Below, piece after piece: positions 1 to 11,099 of a stretch of 64,000 nucleotides of DNA (position 1 is the stretch's first letter; every line of letters starts with the position of its first letter). The DNA comes from Reticulitermes speratus (taxonomy: Eukaryota > Arthropoda > Insecta > Blattodea > Rhinotermitidae): positions 24,105,238-24,169,237 of the forward strand of contig JAJKFL010000427.1 of assembly GCA_021186555.1 (NCBI GenBank), in the 5' to 3' direction. Under the pieces are notes generated by a model. That model did not search any database, had not been told where the DNA came from, and saw only the letters and a list, made by a program, of their open reading frames with translations. A program made the position numbers and the translations under genes.

Positions 1-311
1 TCTATGAGATCACTAATAAATGCTGATTTTCGAGGTCCAAAACAATATATAGCTACAGCTAATGATGCTTCTCGCTGCAGAACAGTTTCCAACTCTGAAT
101 ATAATATATCTCCATCATTCCAATTACAACTGTGATTAATATCTAGGTTGAGTCTTGTAGAATACGCAGGTACCTCTTCCCAGCAGTACGGTCTTTTGAA
201 GATATATGATGCGACTCGATTACTGTGAGAGTCAGCAATTCCCAACTCCTTTATTACTAGTTCACCATCTCGCCCTTCAAAGTAGGTGAAATCTATAACT
301 ATTAGAGCCAT
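1..311 (-). CDS. Unassigned Polinton-associated protein, partial
   Basis: An open frame starts at ATG 311-309 and runs without a stop off the window edge, giving about 103 residues. It begins MALIVIDFTYFEGRDGEL and contains a block reading KRPYCWEEVPAYSTRLN. The early VIDFTYFEG hydrophobic-acidic strand recalls the first motif of RNase H-fold or DEDD exonucleases, but I cannot confirm a catalytic set from this fragment. It follows the protease gene by 46 bases on the same strand, so it probably belongs to the same Polinton. I recall similar unnamed proteins next to Maverick genes in insects. Function is not assigned. Confidence 0.6.
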   Translation of the reverse strand, partial: MALIVIDFTYFEGRDGELVIKELGIADSHSNRVASYIFKRPYCWEEVPAYSTRLNLDINHSCNWNDGDILYSELETVLQREASLAVAIYCFGPRKSAFISDLI

Positions 312-357
312 TGCAAACTGATGTACGAACCTTTATTTATAGCTGCGCTTTACACGT

Positions 358-834
358 TTAATGCTTTACGAGATGGCTGCAACCAGGACACTTTCCAAAA
401 TGAGCTTGGAACAGACGGACTGCCTTTATATCGTTGCAGGTGTAGTGTGCAGCTGTGAACATGTTCACGAATGACGTCATGGACAGACCCTTACTTCTGT
501 GGAGCGCGTAAAGACAGCAGTAGTGGCCGCAGACATTTGATGTTTATCCTTTTAGTCTGTGGTGATTAAACTTCCAAGAAATTGAGTGACGTTGCATGTA
601 GGCATTTAATTCGAGCTTTATTGGTGGGAGACCATAAGAATCGAAAAATTCTCCGTATCCAGAGTCAGAGAAGCAGAGAGCTACCCAATGCGAACCAGGC
701 ATGTAATGCTTATCGAGACTGATGACAATAATTGAGGGCTTTATAATTGTGGATGGTAATAGATCAATAGGATATACTCATTGAAAATATTTAACATGTT
801 TAGTTAACACTTTGTTGATTTGAATAGTATTCAT
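358..834 (-). pseudogene. PRO: Adenain-like maturation protease (Polinton PRO)
   Basis: Read on the minus strand from ATG 834, this 158-codon frame matches the adenovirus-type cysteine protease that matures Polinton capsids. The catalytic His lies in GSHWVAL, the acidic residue in EFFDSYG, and the nucleophile in SNVCGHYC, in the expected order and spacing. Two in-frame stops break it, TGA at 778-780 and TAA at 544-546, so no long open frame shows here. The ATG overlaps the stop of the major capsid gene in an ATGA arrangement. The true stop is TAA at 358-360. All three catalytic positions survive, which implies recent inactivation. Assignment is from motifs and context. Confidence 0.85.
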
Positions 835-2126
835 TGTACTGTGACGTTTCTAGAATTATCAATTTCAATGTACCCAGGAAATTCAGCATACAGAATGCAT
901 GTTACAGGTTCTGGTAAAGGTTTTTTACAGCGTGCCTTAATACGCACGTTTCCTTGACGAGGTAGGCTTATATGTTCTTCGTCAGCTTCTTTGTCAGGTG
1001 TTAGATCAAAACCCAAAATGTAGAAACCTTATATGAACATTTCCAAGGAAATCATGTGACTACGGTCATCATGATGAATACCAGTACTGGAGAAAAGTGT
1101 CTCGTAAGCCCTTGTGACTCCGAAGGTTGAAGAGCAGTCCATAGTTAATGACTCTGAAGGGTACTGAACCCCGTTAACGTATAGAACAAGATACGTCATA
1201 TCATAATGTTGAAACTGGAATGGGTTTGTACTTGCAGAACAAACAAATGCTGTGTTTTTAACAATTGCAATAAGCAGCCTTTCAGGAATTGGTCCAAGGA
1301 ATGCATTATCGATAGAGATTTGTTGGGCCCCAGCACCCGCTGTGAAAGTCTTAATTTGAGTATATGTGATAGGGTAATGTGCATTTCGTTTCATGCTTAA
1401 AACATTAGCATGTGCTAAAAGCAGAGGGGGCTTCAATTCTATTTGATTGACAAAAAGAGTAGCGTCTAAAATTTTGATACGAACTTTAACATCGTCTAAC
1501 ATTCCTAATAGATAAAATGCTTCTGGTGCACGTGTTAGTCTAATATTCTTATCTACACCGTTAAGTAGCATTTTATTTGAATTGAATAAGTCGGGCTGAA
1601 GTCTTCCATAGAGTTCGATTGTTTGACTATTGCTGAGATAATTTACTCTTGCGGCATATCCTTTGTTTTCTTCATCTGCTGTAAGTGAGCCATCAGATGT
1701 TGGAGAATCAAGAATCCAGAAGTTTGAAAGCAGATGGGTTTTAGAAGCGTCAGCGCCATAATTTAGCAACTTTTCAAAATACGCTTTGTAATGGTAGTTT
1801 GTTTCGTGAAGAGTTACTGGCTTTCCGTTTAATGACACACTAAGTGGACTAAACATTGAATGTAGCAAATTATTTACACAGCCTACTGTATTTGGCTCGA
1901 CACTTGTGAGGTCTGTTCCTTCCGTTTTTACTAGTTTAACACGTAAAAGTATACGCACAGAGTTTAAATCTATGTAAAAATCGCTATGACCAGAGCAATG
2001 AAATTCTAACTGGCATGGATTATCTGCAGGGGCAATAGGTTTGTATGTAATGGTGTGACTGTTTAAGATAGACGTTTGAATGCTACGTTTTAGAAATATA
2101 TCGAGACCCGATTTCAAACACTCCAT
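831..2126 (-). pseudogene. MCP: Major capsid protein (double jelly-roll, F54H12.2-like)
   Basis: From ATG 2126 the frame codes for about 431 residues. It is interrupted only by an in-frame TAA at 1029-1031, after codon 365, and then resumes in the same frame to a TGA at 831-833. The protein starts MECLKSGLDIFLKRSIQ and contains NLLHSMFSPLSVSLNGKPV. It looks like the family often annotated in animals as F54H12.2-like, which structural studies identify as the Polinton double jelly-roll capsid protein. Its length agrees with the family. It lies between the protease and the small pVI-like gene, the usual capsid cluster. The truncated product would lack the end of the second jelly roll. Confidence 0.9.
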
Positions 2127-2194
2127 AATTATTCTTTTGAAAAAATATCCTTTACCTTTACCTTTGCACGTTTACTGTGAGAATGAAGCTTTTT

Positions 2195-2536
2195 TTACTG
2201 TTGCTTTCTTTTTAAACGCAAACCAGACCCTGTCATGTTTTTAATTTTTTGCTCTAGATTGCCCTTTGCTTCGCCGAAACGTGATTTAAGAATATCGCCA
2301 ACTTGTTGGTCCTCTTGTTTATTAAGTATATCAGTAAACATATTAGAACCAGTTTTTAAAGCCTGCTTTCCTATAGCTTTAGCTCCTGAATATAGCACAG
2401 GTTTAACGAAACGAAACAGCCCCCGGAAGAATGACCCAATTCCATTACCCCTTTGCACTCTGAAACTTGCCCTATATACAGGCCCTATGTCACCACCACC
2501 GCTCTGATTTATGTAATACTGTGCATATTGATCAAT
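2195..2536 (-). CDS. Small amphipathic Polinton protein (pVI-like candidate)
   Basis: The clear part is an 87-residue frame starting at GTG 2458 and reading GIGSFFRGLFRFVKPVLYSG. It has an amphipathic N-terminal half and a basic tail ending RLKRKQQ. The frame stays open upstream to about 2536 and encodes DQYAQYYINQSGGGG, which resembles the start of a conserved Polinton family. No in-frame ATG exists there, so the real start may be lost. Proteins of this shape in adintoviruses have been compared with the adenovirus membrane-active protein pVI. Here that is only an inference from composition and from position next to the capsid gene. Confidence 0.65.
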   Translation of the reverse strand: MDQYAQYYINQSGGGDIGPVYRASFRVQRGNGIGSFFRGLFRFVKPVLYSGAKAIGKQALKTGSNMFTDILNKQEDQQVGDILKSRFGEAKGNLEQKIKNMTGSGLRLKRKQQ

Positions 2537-2559
2537 GGTAACATATAAACTGAGTTTTA

Positions 2560-3356
2560 TTACGCTAGAGATTTGTTTTTAAAGTGTAATGTTATAACAG
2601 ATGGGATATCACTTTCGTAAAACGCGACATCTTCACCAGACTTTGTAACAAGACGAATGGCTATTGACTCAATGAATGTTTGTTCAACAGGTCTATACAA
2701 TGGAAATTGAAATCTATCATGTCCACTGCTAGATGGAAAGTGTAACGGGGTTAAAAGCCTAACGTAAGAATCACCGACAAAATTTGGTTTGATAATATCT
2801 GTGTATACGTATATAATCTCTGGTGAAGCAAAGTTAGAGTTATCTGTGTCTGGTAGGGAAACTTTAGAAGAGCTGCAGTTAGCAGGTGCCATAATTGTCG
2901 CAGCCAAATCTTCAACACCGTTATACACACGAACTGGAAAGTGAGATATTAAATTTTCGCCTACCTTAAGTGAATTGTGTCCACAGCAGACGCCTAGAAT
3001 GTAGTGTAGCCATCTGACGGTACATGTTTATTTAGATACTCGTTAAATTTAGTAACTAAATAGTCTTTTTCATTAGCCGATTTGAAATAACGTTTTAACG
3101 TTACGAACAATTCATATAAAGATTTATAGTTTTTTACAGGAAACCTGATTTCCATTGCATCTAGCCGTATAATATTGTGTAGGAGCTGCTTTTTCTTATA
3201 ACCCTTTGGATAAGATATTTCGACTAGACCAACTTCCCACCTATTGGGTTCGAGCTCTATTGGACTTGCTAACTTTGTTCTAAAATTAGCTATTGTGTTT
3301 AGAGGGAAGTAGTTTCCTGAACTGTCTGACGGCAGCACCACATAAAACGATTCCAT
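2560..3356 (-). pseudogene. PY: Penton / minor capsid protein (single jelly-roll)
   Basis: Two minus-strand frames form one gene. The N-terminal 120 codons start at ATG 3356 with MESFYVVLPSDSSGNYFP and contain GLVEISYPKGYKKK. The C-terminal part, ending at 2560, contains YVYTDIIKPNFVGDSYVRLL and YRPVEQTFIESI. A frameshift and an in-frame TAG lie between about 2979 and 2993. These motifs match the Polinton minor capsid protein, a single jelly roll forming the vertices. The start codon overlaps the integrase stop by one base (TAATG on the minus strand). Total length near 265 residues fits the family. Confidence 0.85.
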
Positions 3357-4427
3357 TATATCTTTTTAATATCAGAAGCGTTAACCCAAGAATTAAAAGT
3401 TGAGTCATATGATTTCCACTTGACAAGATGTTGTTTAATGCTACCCATTTTACGAGTACGCAGGATTTTATCTATTTGAAATTCAGTTTCGGGGGACACT
3501 GTAACCCTTACAAGCTCATAGTTATAAAACTTGCCTTCAATAGGACGGTCTTGCAAGTCTGTGAGTTCGTAAACAGGTTGGGGGGTGCGATGAATGACTT
3601 TCACTACCCTAAATATTTCTGTCGAAAACGTCTGCTCATAGCCTTTGGCAAATTTCGACTTTTCTTTTGTTATACGCACAAAGTCACCAACTCTAAATTT
3701 AACACGCCCTCGGGGAATAACTGCACTTCGGCTACGCAGTCTCTGCCACACAGCGTAAATGTTGGAAGGGTTGACATTTCTTGGAGCCATTCCTATAGTT
3801 GAATGAACAGTATTATTGTATCCTTCTAAAAGCTTTTGTAGAATATTAATGTACCTATATGTGTTATGTTTTGTAAAATACTTATACATTTTACTTTTCA
3901 AAGTCCTATTAAACCTTTCTATTATAGCACATTTTATGTCGGGGTTATGAGTAGTGTGATGCTCAATGACTTGATTTTTGAGATACCGTTGTACGGTTTT
4001 ATTTACAAACTCAGTCTCCTTATCTGACTGTAAGGTAAGAGGTTGCCTATTTATGAATAACCCTTTCAGTGCTGTGGTAATGGAAGCCCCTGTTTTGTCT
4101 TTTAGTGGAACACTATGCGTATCGTGAAAACACGTCTATAACATTGAAGAGAAATTTATATCCATTGTTATATTTTGATAAACTGGTCAAATCTGCAAGA
4201 TCCATTTCCCACACGTCATCGATGTTTGTTACAGTGTATGGGTTGCGGGGAAAGTGTTTTCGCACAGGTTTGTGTAGCGTGTACGTATCCTGAGAACTTA
4301 GCCACTTTTCAGCATCCTTTCTGCTATGTTTAGTAGCATTTACTAACTTTGCAACTGACCCGAATGCAGCAGGATGTTTGGGATCAAAATAAACTTTGCC
4401 TAGGGGTATTACTCTACGGTTGTCCAT
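3356..4427 (-). pseudogene. INT: Retrovirus-like integrase with C-terminal chromodomain
   Basis: The N-terminal 104 codons (4427-4113) hold the first catalytic Asp in DVWEMDLADL. The downstream frame (about 4127-3356) holds the second Asp in LQSDKETEF and the Glu in CAIIERFNRTLKSK, so the DDE triad of an rve integrase is present in order. The last 45 residues, around KWKSYDSTFNSWVNASDI, form a chromodomain, typical of Polinton integrases and thought to guide target choice. A frameshift near 4118-4125 separates the two parts. The 181-residue C-terminal portion is otherwise intact. The enzyme would join Polinton ends to host DNA with a short target duplication. Confidence 0.88.
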
Positions 4428-5130
4428 TCTATATTTTGTTCAGGTAAATTATTAAACAGTCGCGATATAAACTGCGTATATTTTACACCCTTGTTAGCTG
4501 TAATCTTACCAGTAGGGTTGAAATTAACTTTATGCGCATTAGACTGCAGCAGAATCTGTTTATATGCTAGTTTATCTCGAGGTGTGATTAAATTTTTATC
4601 TGGTCTTGATCTGGTTAGCAATTCCCATAGACCACGTGTTGCTTTGTACCATCTACAAACACGTGTTTGTTGCTAAATTTGAACTTGGAACTACCAATCT
4701 TAAAAGAGCCATCATTGTTATTTTGGTACACTCCAAACGTAGGGTCATGCGATACTTTACGTTTTAATACACCTTGAATATAGCTTGAGTGCACAGGCGA
4801 GACACTACCATTATCAGTTTCTGATTATGAATCTGTATCTGCAGTTTCAGTGTTAAATACAGGCACTGAACCTATTATGCGTTTACGTTTAGTTTTAAAT
4901 GTAGGTTTGCTATCAGGGGTACCACCTGTTTCTATTATTGGTATAGGGATAGGATCACGTTTTTGTTTTTCTATTTTTAAGTATGGATCCTGATGTACAC
5001 GCACTTGCGTTCACTTGTCAAAGCTATGGTGTTTACTGTTAAGTATCTTTTTAACCGGTGGTGGTGGTGACGATGTGAAACGATTTTCCCATAGTTCTGG
5101 AGGTATTAAAATCATACGTTTCAAAGCCAT
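4409..5130 (-). pseudogene. Conserved Maverick accessory protein (unknown function)
   Basis: The minus-strand frame starts at ATG 5130 (MALKRMILIPPELWENRF). It is broken by TGA 5011-5013, TAA 4825-4827 and a frameshift near 4655, then continues as LWELLTRSRPDKN with KYTQFISRLF near the end. The KIGSSKFKF plus GLWELLT pattern matches a protein repeatedly found beside integrase in arthropod Mavericks. I believe Pfam lists it as DUF8207, but that is from memory. It lies directly upstream of the integrase and overlaps its start by about 19 bases in another frame. Function is unknown. Confidence 0.65.
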
Positions 5131-5138
5131 TTTTTTGT

Positions 5139-5143
5139 TTAAC

Positions 5144-5175
<32 letters not shown>

Positions 5176-5495
5176 GTAATTAGAGCCCCAGTGACACTAG
5201 ATAAAATACTAGTAAGCAAAGGAACAATAAACCCACCTTTTTGAACTAATAATTTTCGTTTACGCTTGAGGCTAATTTTAAGGTTAACTAGCGTACGTAA
5301 CTTGGTTTTAAATTTGCTAAGTTTAGTCTTTTCGTCTGTAGATAATTTATGATTTCCGTTAAGTGTATTTATAGCACATTCAACAATAACTTTTATCAAC
5401 TGGTCACTTGCAGAAGAGAGTAACGCGCGTCTGGCTTGTGGTTTCGCGTCCTTAATTACGTGCAGGTAGTGTAATTGTGATCTCAAACGGTTCAT
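5139..5495 (-). CDS. Small basic core-like protein (X-like), Polinton
   Basis: An intact 118-codon frame starts at ATG 5495. A helical N-terminal half (RRALLSSASDQLIKVIVECA) leads to a lysine/arginine-rich stretch (KISLKRKRKLLVQ), then to a Gly-Gly plus hydrophobic segment, KGGFIVPLLTSIL. This basic-then-hydrophobic layout is shared with small Polinton/adintovirus proteins compared with the adenovirus core protein X; the comparison is inference. The last ten or so residues are poly-Asn encoded by an ATT/AAT microsatellite at 5143-5175, so the original C-terminus is probably lost. Its first 44 bases overlap the end of the ATPase gene. Confidence 0.65.
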
Positions 5496-6107
5496 TACTT
5501 TCTAGAGGTGCAAACACCTCTGTTATTTCATCAGGAAATATCTTTGTTCTAAATCTTAGCAGATCATTAATAGATTGTGTTAAATCAAGAAATAAATAAG
5601 AATGCGGGTCTTTACAAACTTCTAAATACGTTTTATGAAAACTAGAAATATTCTCAGGATAAACTTGTCGAGCGAGGTGCACAATTTGGGTCTTGTCTCG
5701 AGGGGTTTTAAACACAACTATATATTTACTATTGAGGGAAATGTCACGTGAAGAAGGGCCCTGATGAAAAAGGTTTTGTGTAATTAACACCAAACTAATA
5801 TTCCTGTGATGTGATCCTTTAGTAAATAATTCGCTGACTTTTGTAGAATAAGCAGAGTCCATCAAATCATCTAACACAATTAATGTAGGAACATGTTTAG
5901 GATTATCAAAATTAGGAACACCTTTAACAAATGATACGTCTTTTAGGTGATGTGGTGCGTTGTTTTCACTGTGACACCAGAGAATGTTACTGTACATTGT
6001 CGCAAAGCTGCTCTCTGCACTGTATTAGTCTAATAACAAACGTTGACTTGCCACATGAACGGACCCGCAACAATTAATGTAAATCGATGTTGTAACTTTA
6101 ACGTCAT
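5452..6107 (-). pseudogene. ATP: Genome-packaging ATPase (FtsK/HerA, A32-like)
   Basis: The gene starts at ATG 6107 (MTLKLQHRFTLIVAG) and runs into a damaged Walker A region: the GKST-type loop is out of frame near 6055, and a second frameshift lies near 6000. The 181-residue remainder contains the Walker B strand TLIVLDDLMDSA and a sensor-like LVLITQNLFHQG. It matches the Polinton packaging ATPase that pumps DNA into capsids. A sister fragment with an intact P-loop is present at 36655-36802. It lies between PolB and the X-like gene, the usual place. Confidence 0.88.
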
Positions 6108-6197
6108 ACTCTATACTGAAGTTAAGTGCAAAATTACTCTGTATTTATACAAATACTAGCAGAAGTAAATAATTTTATACTGTTGAGCCTAAAAAGC

Positions 6198-9100
6198 CTA
6201 CATGTAACCATAGGGTACAGAGGACAATTTGGGTAAAAGACGGCGCTTCTTAAACACCACCTTGTACTCTTTGCTCTCAGGTTCAGACACTACTGTTCCT
6301 ACATGTTTCCTTTTAATTTTGCGGGGGTTGTGGACATGCAAGGGTTCACTGTTTTCCAGAATCATATGCCTAATGGAAGTAAAGTTTACTACCTTAGAAT
6401 TCTCATAATTTAATAATTTACTTTGCACTTGTACGATCTTATGTCAGAGCCCGGTGTCAGGACTGAATATGCACAATTCTTGGGGCCACCAGATACAAAT
6501 TCCTCAATGTATGAACCAGGACCATATTCTTCTAGTTCATTAGTGAGCTCCCCCAAACAAAACCCTGTTTTGACCTTGGGCTGTTGACCTACTTGATGCA
6601 CGTAGATAACAGTCAGTGTGACAATACAGGACAGACCCGCCCAGCTCTTCCAAATAACTGTACAACTTGAGCCTAGCTTGAGCGGTGACGAAAGCTGCAA
6701 TATCCACATTCACATTTCTGCCCGTGGTCAGATTCTCCTCTGTGTATTTCCAGGAGACCCATACCACTTCATCGTTCGGGAATATGAGGTTGGTGACCTC
6801 AATACCCGGACTTGTAATTAGCTCGTACAACTCTTGCGTGGAAGAGACTAATGTAGTCAAGGTTTTGTCTTGCTTCTGTGCCCATTTGCCCCACATTGAA
6901 TTTAGTTTCAATTTTGCCAAAGTTCTTTGTCCTGCATTTTTCGAAATTGATGCTCTGTCTAGATCAATTCCTTCTGACCGCCGGTAGCTCTCAATGTACT
7001 CTGTTTTTTGTGCTTCACTTTGCACCTATGATGGGTAGCCGGACGCTTCTTGTTTCAGTTTCAGAAACATGTTTATGTACCCTGCGAACAGACCGCCCTC
7101 ATTGTCTTTCAGCTGTGTGACGGCATATTCCCAGAATTCATAAACTTTGAGCAAAACATAACCCTTTTCCAGGGCTTTTTTCACCTCATCCACTATCCAA
7201 GTGCCGACTATACACCTTTCTTCATCAGTGTGTGTACAATCGGCTTGGTGCATTGTGTCAGCACATGCAGAACACAGAGAGAACATCAGTTTAGAATTGG
7301 TCCTATACGGAAGGACCGGGTGGTACAACTTCCTAGGGGGAAGAACCTTACACTCGATTATTCCCTCCCTTCCCAAGCAGTCGGCAGGGCAGTCATCACC
7401 CACGTACACCTTCGGGTGGCCAATAGGAAATTTCCCATACTTGCAGATGTAGGGGTAAAGACTAATTACATCAACGTAATGTATTTCTTCGCCCTGCTTC
7501 ACTTTATACCACATCTTAGTGGCCTCAGTTCGTCCCCCGTACAGAGCATCACGTGTGTTGATGGGTGAATTTCTAACTAAGGGGTTTGAGTTCAATTCCT
7601 TTTCTAGTTCCAAATTATCCTGCAGCAATTTCCTAAATTCACAACCCCAGGTAGAGACAACTTTATACCCTGCATCTTCAATCCTTTTCAGTCGGGTCAT
7701 AGTCTCTTCATATCTGCTATGCAATGTGTCGTGTGTGGTGCCTATAGGTCTGTGTCTGTTAGGAAGACAGAGACAGCCATGCCAAAAACAACCTAGGTAT
7801 TCAAAGACTTCATTGGTGTCTTTGCAGTACCCATCGACTTCTAGGTTAGAAACCCCAGCCAAATGTACTTCGCGCCCATTACCCGCATGAACAATTTCCT
7901 TTTCGCGACCTATATATGCTAACCATTTCAAACCCTCTATTGACTGCTTGTCCCCCAATCGGTACCCTGATCGGGGTATGATGCCTACTGTGTCTGCTTT
8001 TAGGAAATATGTTCTAAAAACCTTGTTACATATAGACAAAATAGTAATGGCTTGTCTGAAGGGGTCCATCTTAACTAATTTCAAAAACAAATTTCTAAAT
8101 GAGCAGCAAGCCATACGTAAAACGTTAACATCATCTAAACAGTATGCCAAAAGTTCCTTCTTATTATTATCAAAAATATTATCTTTTACAGTGTCATACC
8201 ATTCCAAAAATCTGCCCCTTTCTTCCTTGGACATGAAATCCGCCCCATAGTACTTGGGTTCAGGAAGGGGTCCTACATAATTTAAATGTTCGTTAGTATT
8301 GAAAAAATGGGGGTAATAGCCTTTTTTGCAGCTAAGATCAAATGCCTTGGACATTTCCCTGAGCCCTACAGGGACGTAATTAATAGAGTCCCTAAAATTT
8401 AAGTGCTTCACTGTCATGGATAGGATTTTAGTCCCATCCATAATCAGCTTTGGTGTCCATTTAAGTTCCAAAAAGCGTCGCAGTAGAAACTGGTTATCAT
8501 AACCCCGGGCATTGTGTGCTATTACAAAAATATTATCCAAAAATGGTCTGTCAATACGTAGATATTCGATAAATTTGCCTACAACATCCGGACCCCAAAA
8601 TACATGCTCTCTCTTCCCACATTGAACACAATCCTCATTAATATCATTATTAGCCTCACACTTTGGACACATTTGTTGGCAACATATCAGATTCGGGACA
8701 TGTTCAAAACACCCATTTTCCCTTTCGAGATCCTGAGTGCTTTCAACATCGAAGAAGACAAACATAAATCGATCAGATAACTTGGCCTGTTTCAGAGGAC
8801 TCATGTAGCATAAATGCCCAGTAGGTTGATGTTTATTGCACACGGAGCAAAATGGCTTGAAACATTCATGCCGTTTACTCCCTGATACAATAGTACTACA
8901 AGTCCTACATACACGTTTCCACTGGCAGACCAATTTATTCTGAACCTTAAGTGTCACATGATTCTGGAAGCAACTTTCACTTGCAAAATTCCGGTTACAT
9001 GTACCACAATATTTTTCAGTGCCTCTGGTACAAGGAGAAACAGCTGTACACAGTGAACAGGCATTATTGCAGTTATGTGATTTATCGTATAAAGCGTCAC

Positions 9101-10041
9101 ACGCATTACATATAAACCTTTTAGCCATAGCTGCCTTAACGTTCGTAATCACGTTATAGTGACCCGTTTCCGCATCATACAGTAGGTATAATTTCTTGTC
9201 CGAAACAGAATTTCCAGTAAAAATAAGTCTATCGGGACTCAGTCCGTCATAAACAATAATTTTGTAATCTGAAAGATATTCTTGAAACTGTTGGAGTTCC
9301 TAAAGGCCTCCACCATTAGACAGATCAACACCTGAGGCCCTAAGGAGTTCTTCAACTGGTTCTTTCATAGCTTTACCATCTCTGTATGATGTACACTTTG
9401 GGTCACCATTTACCCTAGCCATGGCAATAATCGGTGCATGAGCCAAACACAATAACGCTGCCTTTACCACTACAATACTCCTTTTTACTGCACTCATAAT
9501 GTCTATTGAGCGCCCCTTTCTTTTCACTCTACCATTTCCTACAGGCATTCTGACATGGTCTAGGTGAACTTCAAGCTGGTCAGTTAAGCCAAACCGTGCT
9601 TTACTTTGCACAATCTTTGACTAAAATCCCCCAGACCACATCAGATTTCAGTTGATCACAGCGTCTAAAACTTATGCCCACTACCTTATCACTTAAATTT
9701 TCGGTATTCCGTATCTTAATCCCAACAAAATCTCTACCGGGAATTTCTTCCACTAAGTAATTAGTCAATTTCGTAATGCAATCCTTCAAATACTCATTTG
9801 GGTTTTGATCTTCACCAGGAGATTTAAACTTAATGAGGAGGCTACGCCCAGTCGCATTAAATTTTTCAAAAGACTTCACAGTCTCGTCCAAAACTGTAAA
9901 CGGCAGCTCGTCTACTGTTTCTACCTCTGTACTGCTTCTGTCAGGTGACCTAGCCTCCAACTCCGTCTGTTCTTCCCTTACGGAAGAAACTTCGGAAAAA
10001 GGAAAAGCTTTCTGCCTGTTCAAAAACAGTTTCTTAGCCAT
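6198..10041 (-). pseudogene. PolB: Protein-primed DNA polymerase B, Polinton copy 1
   Basis: About 1,280 codons from ATG 10041 (MAKKLFLNRQ). In order it holds an N-terminal domain with a CLAHA-type Cys motif and GHYNVI, several zinc-type Cys clusters (about 9100-8800), the 3'-5' exonuclease (FFDVEST, AHNARGYDNQFLL, YCLDDVNVL), palm motif A (YVDVISLYP), motif B (ISKNAGQRTLAK) and a degraded motif C. In motif C the first catalytic Asp reads His (YCHTD) and the frame shifts near 6600. Other breaks are a frameshift near 9612, TAG 9300-9302, TAG 7026-7028 and a shift near 6420. It replicates the element from a terminal protein. The basic tail ends at 6198. Confidence 0.92.
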
Positions 10042-10309
10042 GATATATAACAATTCTTATGAACTCACTTACTTGATACTTGTAGAAAATTGTGGATATT
10101 GATGGTAACTGTTAAGTTATATTCAACAGCAGCCAAAATATATTCAGTCTTGTAAATAATCAGCGTGGCAACTTGCAGTCCTACAATTATAATCTTCACC
10201 GTAGCGTAGACAAATGTAAAATAAGAAATAAATGCTTCAGCGCCCTGTATATAGCTAAACTTCGTATGCATCCAACAGCATCTTTATTTTCAAAATAGCA
10301 AGTGTACTA

Positions 10310-10625
10310 TTTGCGTGTGTAAACAAAACTTTCTAATTTTACAATAGTTTAGCTTATAGTCCCTATAAGTCATAGTAAACAATCAGGTTGACCTACTTTT
10401 AATATTCACTATATGCGCCTGTAAACAAACTTTCTAATTTCAAATTAGTCTAACTTTTAGTCTGTAATAAATCCGGTTAACCTACTTTTAATATATACTA
10501 TATGTGCCTGTAAACAAACTTTGTAATTTTAAGAATAGTTCAACTTCTAGTCCCTATAAGGCAAACTATACATGTCTGTACACGATCCGGCTGCCCTACT
10601 TTCTATTTTCAAAATAGCCTATTTA
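10310..10625. repeat. Imperfect tandem repeats upstream of PolB
   Basis: A unit of about 90-105 bases is repeated three times, each starting near TAAACAAACTTTCTAATTT (about 10320, 10424 and 10511) and containing TAGTCCCTATAAG or a close variant. A related unit lies at 22240-22330, upstream of the second PolB copy, so the repeat belongs to the Polinton's PolB-side flank. No coding sequence is supported here. A role in replication or promoter function is possible but not shown. Confidence 0.6.
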
Positions 10626-10799
10626 CTAGTCATAACACGCCACACTGTATCCGCTTTGCACCCTGCTTTCTATAATGTTTAATATTCATAAATATACATT
10701 AACACCCTACTTTCATAAGCTAATAAAATTAATTAAATGTAAAAAGGGTACTATTGAGTACAAATGTTAAAAAATAAATATTGTGCTGTTCATTTGTTT

Positions 10800-11085
10800 A
10801 ATAACACCTTCTTTTCCTTTAAATAATAAAAATAAAAAGAAAGGGGTAATTAAAACCTAGGATCTTGTAACCATAAGTCCTACACCTTTCCCTTTTCCTT
10901 TAAATAACAAAAAATTGAAAAAAGTAATTAAGATAGGCAGTATTCAACCCTATATCTTGTAATCATAAGTCCTACACTTTTCCTTTAAATAATAAAAATA
11001 AAAGAAAGGGGTAATTAAGGTAGGCGGTATTCGAACCTAGGATCTTGTGATCATAAGTCCTACACCTTACCACTCAACACCACCC
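10800..11085 (-). repeat. Three tandem tRNA-like units (SINE-type)
   Basis: A unit of roughly 85-125 bases occurs three times. The best copy is at about 11015-11080. On the minus strand it reads GAGTGGTAAGGTG (A-box-like), then GGACTTATGATCACAAGATCC, then GGTTCGAATAC (B-box-like), and complementary ends GAAAGGG and CCCTTTC flank it. The other two copies are degraded. The same unit is present in the other Polinton terminal region at 49037-49120. It looks like a pol III promoter or tRNA-derived sequence, not a working tRNA, because the anticodon and T stems pair poorly. Confidence 0.6.
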
Positions 11086-11099
11086 TTTCAATTACATAT

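Noticed and set aside
1206-1400. Plus-strand open frames across the Polinton genes (also at 2235, 3428, 7050, 57207, 61009 and others)
   Set aside because: They lie antisense to recognised genes, have no motif of their own and follow the codon pattern of the true strand.
10065-10271. 68-codon minus-strand frame with hydrophobic stretches upstream of PolB
   Set aside because: AT-rich sequence gives hydrophobic chance frames; it is not present in front of the other PolB copies.
10800-11085. CRISPR-like array reading of the three tandem units
   Set aside because: Units are 85-125 bases with tRNA-like boxes and no regular short spacers, and the DNA is clearly eukaryotic.
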